Made by a program: the position numbers and the translations under genes. Under the pieces are notes generated by a model. That model ran no database searches. It saw only the letters and a program-made list of their open reading frames with translations, and had not been told where the DNA came from. From Tenodera sinensis (Eukaryota; Arthropoda; Insecta; Mantodea; Mantidae): 64,000 nt of DNA. Location: positions 153,498,374-153,562,373 of the forward strand of contig CM060965.1 of assembly GCA_030765045.1 (NCBI GenBank), in the 5' to 3' direction. Positions 55,595 to 64,000 of this stretch are shown piece by piece. Within the stretch, counting starts at the first letter, position 1. Each line of letters begins with the position of its first letter.

Positions 55595-56466
55595 ACTTTC
55601 TCTACTGGTAAGTAGGGGAAGTATTGTATTCCACCCAAAAATTCGATGTCGAGGTTTCACCGGAAATATATGTTTTGAGGCCCCCTGAATCCAAAAAAAG
55701 CATTTTTAGAAAAAGGTCCGTGTGTGTGTCTGTGTCAGTCTGTCAGTCTGTCAGTCTGTGGACAGCATAACTCAAAAACGAAAAGTCGGTTAAAAACCAA
55801 AGTTGGTATTTAAGTTTAATGTCGTTCAAGGATGTGACACGAAGATTTTGAAGAAAATAGCCCCACCCTAAACTACTCTTTACATGGAAAATTTTTCGAA
55901 AATGTTAATTTTCTTGAAAATGGCTCTAACGATTTTGATTAAAATGCCATATGTTTGAGATATTTTTATGACAAATGAAATGTATATCTTGAATTTTCTG
56001 GCTATAGCCCCGGTAGTCGTATTTACTCTGGACGACTTTTGCATAACTGGCAAACCGTTAGAGATAGACCAAATCATACTATACAAAAAACGTAGATCTT
56101 GGTAAAATACACAATTTATGTCTCAATAAATTTTCTTGTAGGGTGAACCATTTGGGAGATATTCCTTGTAATGTGTGTGAGTTTCGGAAAACTTAGAACT
56201 TTAGCGAAATGCAACAACGTTGTTCATTTTTTTATATGTTAATCGTGCAAAGAGAACGGAATCTCAAAGGTCAAAAAGATTTGACTGTCGCACAAAGCCT
56301 TCTGTATTGTAATATCTCCCTCTCACCTACAAGGACATAAGCAATGAGATAATTTGTACGAATGTTTATCTTAACTAACATGGAGATATAGGAATAAGAG
56401 TTTGTTAGAATGGTTAGTACAAGAGTAGAGAAAGTCATGTGAGTGCAACACATCAGATTTTTTACC
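55595..56466 (-). mobile_element. family A repeat, copy A8
   Basis: Nearly the same as copy A5: TTTTTACTTTCTCTACTGGT at the start and AGTAGAGAAAGTCATGTGAG then CATCAGATTTTTTACC at the end. The CA position is GTGTGTGTCTGTGTCAGTCT. Uninterrupted, 872 bp. Confidence 0.85.
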
Positions 56467-56546
56467 TAGAAAGTACTTATAGTGAAGACGGAGTGTTTCA
56501 TTCTGCCAAACAACTTAATATTTAGATTTCAGTGGAAACATTTCAG

Positions 56547-57522
<976 letters not shown>

Positions 57523-57759
57523 TAGAGGAAGAATTTTATTCGCCCCAAAAATATAATGCCGAGTTTTCACCGGAAATATATGTTTTGAGGACCCTGAAAA
57601 AAAAAAAAAACATTCCTAGAAAAAGGTACGCGCGCGCCTGTGTGTGAGTGAGTGAGTGAGTGAGTGAATGAGTGAGTGTGTGTGTCTGTCTCTGTGTGTG
57701 TGTGTGTGTGTCTGTCTCTGTGTGTGTGTGTGTCTGTCTGTGTGTGTGTGTGTGTCTGT

Positions 57760-57814
<55 letters not shown>

Positions 57815-57982
57815 CGTAAATAGCATACTCAAAGTCGATTAAAAACCAAAGTTGATATTTAAGTTTAATATCTTTCAAGGATGCGGCATGAAGATCTTGA
57901 GGAAAACTACCCTTTACGCGGAAAATTTTGTTTTTCTCAAAAATCACTAACGATTTGATTAAAATGCCATGTTTATATAATA
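57523..57982 (-). mobile_element. family A repeat, copy A9, cut by a Helitron
   Basis: Right half of family A in minus orientation (TACTACTATAATAAATAGAG, CACCGGAAATATATGTTTTG, AAAACCAAAGTTGATATTTA). The simple-repeat position has grown to ~170 bp of mixed TG, TGAG and TCTG units (57640-57816). The copy stops at TTTATATAAT where a Helitron 3' end begins. Confidence 0.75.
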
Positions 57983-58573
57983 CTGGCTGTACTCTGCCAC
58001 GCTTCGCTGTGGCACATTATGGTTGCATGTATGAGAAATGAACAAAACAAAGCATACGTTTCAAAAAAAAGTTTAATTTTGCAATACTTGTGGGTGTACA
58101 ATATTTCTGTATTTCCATTGTTTGCGTAGATATCAATTTGCCGACACGGGAACACGCAACATACAATTGTCCATGTGAGAAGCAATCCGCACATAAATCT
58201 AAACCACACTTATCCTAAAGATTGACCTTGAGCTTTATTGATTGTGATTGCAAACGCCAATCGAATTGGGAATTGTAATCTTTTAAATTTAAATGGTGTA
58301 TCGGTCGGGATCATAGGAATTCGAGGAATGAGGACAGCTTCGCCTTTGAAAGGCCCGGTCAATATCGTTGCTTCCACTACGTTGTTCATCAATCTCTTAA
58401 CTGCAAGCCTCATGCCGTTACGGAGTTTTGGCTGATTAACATTACGCTACATGATAATTGTCGCACCTATTTTCAATTTTAATGTGTGTAGAGGCATTCC
58501 TGGCAGATCAAGAGAGTTCAAAAACTTCGATGGGTAATTAACTATTTTATCTGCTTCCACAACGGTGTCTATC

Positions 58574-58806
58574 GATGTATATATATATTCAAGATGCTCT
58601 CGGGCTTCGAGCCAGGTGTAGTGATGAAAAGACATCGACGTTTTGGGAGTGTACATCTCTCGCATCTTCAGGATGAATGACTAGCAAGAGTGAAGGGTCC
58701 TGAAACGTCGATGTCTTTTCATCACTACACCAGCCTCGAAGCCCGAGAGCATCTTGAATATGTTCGTCGCCAGGAAAGCTTCAAATCATATTTTGATGTA
58801 TATATA
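58574..58806. mobile_element. inverted Penelope-tail (fold-back) insertion with 12-bp target duplication
   Basis: Exact GATGTATATATA repeats (58574-58585 and 58795-58806) flank 209 bp. Inside, 58588-58643 and 58701-58756 are near-perfect inverted arms of ~55 bp (TCAAGATGCTCTCGGGCTTC outward, AAACGTCGATGTC inward). Each arm resembles the Penelope-like tail at 1-175. Removing it restores the helicase reading IIYTSIDTVV. Confidence 0.85.
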
Positions 58807-59368
58807 ATTTCCTCACTATGAGTGCTGGATTGTATAAAACTATTAAGTTGACAGCTCGTTCCCTGATCCAGTCGTGATTCCTATAATTAATTTGAATATT
58901 AGGAAATATTTTTTCGATAAGTTCTTTCGATGTTACTAAATTAAAAAAATTATTAGGAAATAATATTCGTCTTGTCTCATCTATTGGCAGCTATCTGTTT
59001 CCAATGTCTAGTAACTGTCGTGGGAATACCTTGGCTGATTTGTCGTTTTGAAGCTGGACACGCATATTCCTATGTACTACATGTCGCCAAAATTGTTGAA
59101 CAGTTTATGCAAGCATTTATTTCATCCGCTGGTGTCGATCGAGAAATTACAGGCAATGTTTGTCTAAAATCTCCTACGAGCAATATCAATGCATTCCTGA
59201 ATGGTTGAACATTTCCATGCAAATCTTGTAACAATCGATCCATAGCTTCAAGCAATTCTTGCATTCATCCCAAACAATGACTACATTTTTGTAATGCTTT
59301 TCCCATACCAGACGCTTTGGAAATATTGCACGTGGGAGTCGCGATGGTTTGTAGGTATGTTCAATGGC

Positions 59369-59598
59369 AACTACAGATCTTTTTTGTAACGTTTAACGCC
59401 CGCTTTTTACTACTAAGGCACCGCAGGCGTTGATACTAATGATACATGGAATGAAGATGGAGCACCGGTGGAAAACCCACCCCAGTGCCGCTTCGTCCAC
59501 CGCAAATCCCACATGTGGTTGCCTGGTATCGAACCCGAGCCGCTTTGGTGAGAAGCGTATGGTCTCCCCACTAGGCTACGGCGCGGCCAACTTCAGAG
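59369..59598 (-). mobile_element. SINE (S2b) inside the Helitron helicase, with target duplication
   Basis: The SINE body is 59379-59588; the ~10-bp flanks (AACTACAGAT and AACTTCAGAG) are imperfect duplications. On the minus strand the head GTAGCCTAGTGGGGAGACC and GGGTTCGATACC are the boxes. Skipping it restores the helicase reading HSALKLPLNIPT, which confirms both edges. Confidence 0.9.
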
Positions 59599-60545
59599 CT
59601 GAATGAGCAGTCCTTCCACCTGGTAACAATTGCGCAGCTATTCCAAACGAAGCGAGAGCTAAGGCTATGTCATTCTTTGATAGAATCGTTGCCAGAATCA
59701 ATCTGATAAACGTTTTCCCGGTTCCTCCTGGCGCATCCAAGAAGAAGGTCGCCCCAACTCCGTTACTTATCTTTTGCATTATGCGATCATAAATGCAGTT
59801 CTATTCACGCGTTAATTTGGGAATGTTTGATTGGACATACGACTGGAGATCACTGGTGTTGTAACTTTGTTCACGACACAAATCCACATCAAATGAAGCA
59901 TTCGCAGCTCGGTTGGGTGCTGGCCTTCCCAACTGAATAAAAACTTTATTTGTAATAGTTAGCACTTATATCTCCAATATTTATCAATGTTTCATTCTAA
60001 ATGTCTTCTGTAAATTCCATGGCCATATTGCCATTTTCTAGCTGTACTCTGTGCAAAATATCCTCGGCCATATGCGCTTGATATCTTTCCCATAACTCTG
60101 TGGGAGATGGAGGGAAGCAAGAGGTCAATAAAGTTGCGAATAATGCGCGAATTTGGTTTGGATGCGCGACATTAATACATATATGCTATTGTTGGTCACT
60201 TTCTATTAGTTCAGAGCTTGGCGCGCACTGCGAAAAGTAGCAAGTGTGACGCCGTCAACATTTTTCAATTCCTGGAAAGATCTAGGACCAGGCACATTAA
60301 CCAACAGCATGCGATGATAGAAACGTTAATCTTGATTAGGATGCACTGTATAAAGTCTACCAATTGTATTTTCTCTGAGAATACCAGGTTGGCCGTTGAC
60401 TGGTTCCCCTCGTCTGCGTTGTACGAGAAAAAAAAAATATTGTTAATAACGCCATCTATGTATTGGCAAGTAGCGGTAATGCTTGGTAATAGCCGTTGAA
60501 AAAGCTGTTTTCTTGCGGTCGCAGGTATGTTACTGACGGAAGAAA

Positions 60546-61132
60546 TAGCTAAAGAATCTTTGAAGTGAGTTGTATATTGTATAAAAATTTGAGCTAAATC
60601 GATGCAGAACTTTTTGAGCTTTTTAAGCGTACACAAATCAATATAACGTTTGTATATTAAAAATACAAGTCATATAGTGCGAAAAACGAAAACAAACTCA
60701 TTTCCCAAAATTCGAAAAAATGAATAAAAGAAAACATCTTAGCTAGTGTGGTATGTCACTCATTCATATGAAGTGAATATCGCACGCACTTTGAGTTTAT
60801 GTACACAATTTTATTCGCAAAGAAACACAATTGACAGCACCTCAACAATACTCCGGAGTCAGAACCGCGCTATAGCATATGGCTAGACGCTTGCGTATAC
60901 AGATGGGTATGTGAGTGACTTGCCGAGGTGAGTGGGGCAGGCAGGAGACGGTGAGGCGTTTGTGGGCAGACCGTCCAAGCCATTGTATACCATGCAGGCA
61001 GTGAAACGCTGATTTGGCTCAGCGTACGCTGCTGTTTTAGAACGGAACGGATTGACTTGTAAATTTTGTGTTTGCTATGTTAGCTAAATATAGCTGCTCA
61101 ACATCTACGAAAAAATCAGTGTTAAATGATTG
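60546..61132. other. no gene recognised
   Basis: Possibly decayed upstream Helitron sequence; no motif is clear. Confidence 0.35.
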
Positions 61133-62638
61133 TATAACCCGACCAAGGCGAGTGCAGTCCTGCTTCGGAGGGCGCAGTCCTGCTTCGGAGGGCGCCTCTA
61201 GTACACGTTATGGCTTGCTCGTCCTCCTGGACAGTCCGGTTGGCAAAAGGTGAACATTAACATTTTCTCTGTGTGTATCACTGTATTATATGTATATTCA
61301 TACAATAAAAAATCAAATATATTCACAAATACTTTAAAATACGACACATTTGAGCATTTCTCTGAAACTTACATTATTCCGCGATGTCTCCTTCACTTAC
61401 TGTGTCGGTCTCGGATCCGGTGGCCATTTCTTCTCCAGACTCGTCACTGCTGTCCAGTCCTAGATTGATTATTATTGATTATTATCCTTTCTATTTGCTC
61501 TTCCATAAGCGCATCTCTTTTCCAATATGTTTCTTGAATATATTTCACCTTCTGAACAGAGGTTTTCCAGCCATTTACATTTACTGTTATTGCTCCAGTA
61601 GCATCATGTGTTAAAGTCTTTAGTGTTGACAGAGAAACATGGTCCATATTATTGTCGGCAACATTTCTTTTATTAAATTCCAGACTAGTTCGACGGGTTC
61701 AAGTCCGGATGATAAGCTGGAAATCTAAGTGCTGTAAAGCCAGCATCTGCAAATAATTTGTCAATGGAGCGTCTTTTCTTTGGTTTGTGCTGTTTTGCGT
61801 GAATGACAAGTTCGGCTTTAGTTATTTCCGGGTCAAATGGTATATTGTTGTTTCGTAAATATTCTTGTAGTTTTGACTTAAATTGTTGCTTGAGGGTATG
61901 TTATTGTATTCTTCATTGTGATAAGGAGCATTGTCAACCACAACAATGCTGTTTTGCGGTAATCACTGGCTTATTTCCCCGCTTTCATTTCTTACAAATG
62001 TTCAAGAAATGATGCTCTTTGAGGCACTATATCAGGACGTTCGCTCAGTACACTCCTTTTATTTTTTTAAATTGAAATCCAATAGATTTCACTATTTTTC
62101 TAAGTGTTTCTTTACCCCTCCCCTTGTAAAATTAATCTCTTTCTTGCAAAAGTTGAATGATTTTTTCGTAGCGTAAGAATGTCTGTTTTAACCTCGTAAT
62201 AATCCTGGTACTTTCTTCTAATGATGCATGTGTCCATTTCGTCCAAACTGATTTTATTTACGGAGGTTGACCAATCTTACGAGGTGGTTTTATTTTGCTC
62301 ACCCCACTTTCTTCAAGCCGGTCCTCTTTCCTAATATTGCATATCGTTGTCTCGCTGCCGCCAGTAGAAGCGACAGCACGTTCAGTAGCATTTGTAATAG
62401 CAATTTTTTTACCTTTTGTTCTCTTCGTCACAAAACTTAACATTATAAATAACATGCCGAGCTTGCTCGTGAAGAATTTTATTTCCTTTACGTTCCGTCA
62501 CTAAATACTGTGAACACTACGCTGCACGTTAGTAAATCAGACTGTACTGCATTTCGTGACGTATTCGTGTCGTCACCGCGTTAGTGCGCCAGTTTGCCGC
62601 TTCCCATCCAGGACTGCACTCGCCTTGGTCGGGTTATA
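61133..62638 (-). mobile_element. IS630-Tc1-mariner element with perfect 28-bp inverted ends
   Basis: TAACCCGACCAAGGCGAGTG (with CAGTCCTG following, 61135-61162) is reverse-complemented exactly at 62609-62636, and TA flanks both sides. Just inside the left end, CAGTCCTGCTTCGGAGGGCG occurs twice in tandem (61155-61194). The 1502-bp element holds a broken minus-strand transposase. Confidence 0.92.
61444..62455 (-). pseudogene. DDE transposase of the IS630-like element, internally deleted
   Basis: Minus-strand order: KGKKIAITNATERAVASTGG, SETTICNIRKEDRLEESG (DNA-binding region, 62455-62300), then VVVDNAPYHNEEYNNIPSSN (second catalytic aspartate, ~61940), PKKRRSIDKLFADAGFTALR, FPAYHPDLNP (third catalytic region), VWNLIKEMLPTI and DHVSLSTLKTLTHDA. 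The V-V-D-N-A-P-Y-H and L-P-P-Y-H-P-D-L-N-P-I-E motifs are those of IS630-Tc1-mariner proteins common in insects. The first catalytic aspartate region is missing, and N-P-I-E is broken by a frameshift. Confidence 0.8.
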
Positions 62639-63624
62639 TAAAATAATTATTCTGCGTTGTAACTATTAGAAAATAAAATAAAAAACAAAGACAGAAACAT
62701 AAGGGGCACACTCAGCGTTCCCCAAAAGCTACGCCCCTGACTTCCTACTAGGGCACACCCGAAATCACATAATTCACAATTTTTCGGAAAATTGCCGGCG
62801 AATGCGTTGAGCAAGAAGTATGCATTTGGAAAAATGTTCTATCTATATGTAATCGTAGCAATATCGCTCGGCTATTGTCTTCCTTAACACTACTTCATTA
62901 GAAGCATCACAATGAGGTCATACGCCACATAAATATGCAATTTTGTGATTGTTTCAGTCATGCCAGGAAAATAACGTCAATTTATATTTCAAAACCCCTA
63001 ATATATTATACAAAAGAATTATTAATTATGTAAACATAATTGAAATATCAAAACAAGGTTGACAATCATTATTTCCACAAATTGAGAAAAGATCAAATAA
63101 CAAAAGAAAAATATTAAATCAACAAAATTTAGTTTAATGATTGGTTTAAATATTCCTTGAAATGTATAATACCTGCACGCAATGTTGGTTAAGAACAAAG
63201 CCCGCTTCTAGACAGTTCCAGAAACTTAGATTGCCGGGCCTTTACGAGAAGGTTTGCGAAACATTACTTTCTGGAATAATCGTTGGTACCTAATTCTCGG
63301 CTATACAGGCGAGTCGGAACGGACAGTGTTTAGGCAATTTTAGTGCATAGATCTCTCAGAGCGAGCTCCTGATAGTTGAGCAGCATTTTGAGTCATGGTT
63401 ACTATAGAACAGAACATCCCTGAGTTTCAAGTCTACGAGTTGCGAATTGTTATTCAGTTTTAGAGAAAATCAGGTGCCATAAAATGCAATTAGACTTGTC
63501 ATTCACTATTTAAGTAGCCTTTGACGCAACCATGTACACAAATGTAATACTTCTGATGAATAAACTATCTAATATAGTCTGTGCAAAAGCTTTATATGCA
63601 TGCAGTAATTTATTTCCATCATCT
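62639..63624. other. no gene recognised
   Basis: Nothing assigned on either strand. Confidence 0.4.
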
Positions 63625-63790
63625 ATACACTTGCATTTACAATCAGCAGGACCTTGCAGGAACTATTACTCACTTAGTGGTCCGTAGAATTCCTCCGTTC
63701 TTTCCTGATACACTTGCATTTACAATCAGCAGGACCTTGCAGGAACTATTACTCACTTGGTGGTCTGTAGAATTCCTCCGTTGTTTCCTG
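63625..63790 (+). repeat. 83-bp tandem duplication
   Basis: Two units starting ATACACTTGCATTTACAATC (63625 and 63708) differ at only a few positions. Because 83 is not a multiple of 3, any open frame through both changes phase, which argues against coding. Confidence 0.92.
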
Positions 63791-63851
63791 AACAACTGCT
63801 GGCGTAGCTCCTTCGCATCTGTGAATATATAAATGACATGGTAATTATTAT

Positions 63852-63985
63852 TTATTTATGCCAACAAACTTACTGTTGGTGTTTTTAAACACACAAGCCG
63901 TGTGTGGGCAAAGTTTAAGAGGTAGAACTGGAACTTAAAAATTCAATGCCACAACTGGGATTTGAACCACAGACATGTTTCATAA
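63852..63985 (-). mobile_element. 5'-truncated SINE (family S4)
   Basis: Minus-strand B-box-like GTGGTTCAAATCCCAG then TGGCATTGAATTTTT and GTGTGTTTAAAAACAC match 3240-3375. Confidence 0.7.
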
Positions 63986-64000
63986 AATAAATTAGTTAAT

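Larger units (their letters stand above)
57983..60545 (-). mobile_element. Helitron, 3' portion with intact 3' terminus
   Basis: On the minus strand the 3' end has the hairpin GCCACAGCGAAGCGTGGC followed by AGAGTACAGCCAG and then T, which fits the Helitron pattern of a hairpin ~10 nt before a CTRR-T end (CTAG changed to CCAG). The helicase reading runs up to this end. The left (5') Helitron terminus and replication-initiator domain were not found. Confidence 0.8.
57990..60545 (-). pseudogene. Helitron Pif1-type helicase, degenerate
   Basis: In minus-strand order: GRLYTVHPNQD, LLVNVPGPRSFQELKNVDGV, FATLLTSCFPPSPTELWERY, GRPAPNRAANASFDVDLCRE; then FFLDAPGGTGKTF (Walker A, ~59735-59700), SFGIAAQLLPGGRTAHSALK; DFRQTLPVI with RSTPADEINAC (59175-59115); YTSIDTVVEADKIVNYP, LPGMPLHTLKLKIGA, EATILTGPFKGEAVLIPRIP and FAITINKAQGQSL (~58240, the Pif1 C-terminal motif), then LDLCADCFSHGQLYVACSRV. 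This is the Helitron RepHel helicase in full order. It is interrupted by a SINE, an inverted Penelope-type insert, several stops and frameshifts. Confidence 0.88.

Noticed and set aside
57536..57947. Poly-(Thr-His) proteins
   Set aside because: Translation of the mixed TG/TGAG simple repeat in family A copy A9.
61155..61194. Possible CRISPR-like direct repeats
   Set aside because: Only two adjacent 20-bp units with no spacer, inside a eukaryotic transposon end; no CRISPR array exists in this window.

Overview
This window looks like arthropod (probably insect) nuclear DNA. It is AT-rich and has no operon structure. It is dominated by fossils of insect-type transposable elements, tRNA-headed SINEs and long simple repeats. 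A hemimetabolous insect with a large genome would fit, but the sequence alone does not fix the species. No complete host gene is visible. Two stretches could be host exons: a 181-bp segment with good splice signals near 22.9 kb that resembles heparan-sulfate 6-O-sulfotransferase, and a cysteine-containing coding stretch near 33.4-33.9 kb on the minus strand that carries one frameshift. The window is most simply a large intron or intergenic tract built by nested transposition.

Layout. 0-5 kb: Penelope-like tail with a candidate hammerhead ribozyme, two copies of one jockey-like LINE, a hAT transposase fossil, and two LINE 3' ends joined in inverted orientation. 5-13 kb: two copies of a ~0.9-1.1 kb dispersed repeat (called family A here), each hit by the same SINE family; one is also split by a Penelope GIY-YIG fragment. 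A second LINE and a mariner-type fossil follow. 15-27 kb: elements with readable ends, namely a TTAA-flanked element with a Kolobok/Mutator-like transposase remnant, a 917-bp hAT element, a piggyBac relic, a piggyBac MITE carrying a SINE, and a 184-bp hAT MITE. 27-33 kb: a mariner-like element with perfect 20-bp inverted ends interrupted by family A, a retroelement coiled-coil fragment, then a 2.3-kb tandem array whose monomers repeat the end motif of family A. 33-45 kb: the unidentified coding stretch, hAT, mariner and Tc1 fossils, and an LTR end with a primer-binding site. 46-50 kb: the longest intact reverse transcriptase fragment (226 codons), another family A copy, a mariner-type transposase split by a SINE, and a third LINE type. 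52-57 kb: SINEs with clean target duplications, three more family A copies, and a 470-bp (AAT)n tract. 58-63 kb: a minus-strand Helitron helicase relic inserted into family A and itself invaded by a SINE and by an inverted Penelope-tail element; then an IS630-like element with perfect 28-bp inverted ends.

How the parts relate. The nesting gives a relative order: family A is oldest and serves as a landing site for SINEs, Penelope, the Helitron and a mariner neighbour; the Helitron is younger, and the SINE and fold-back insertions within it are younger still. Family A, with the tandem array built on its end motif, is the best candidate for something undescribed.
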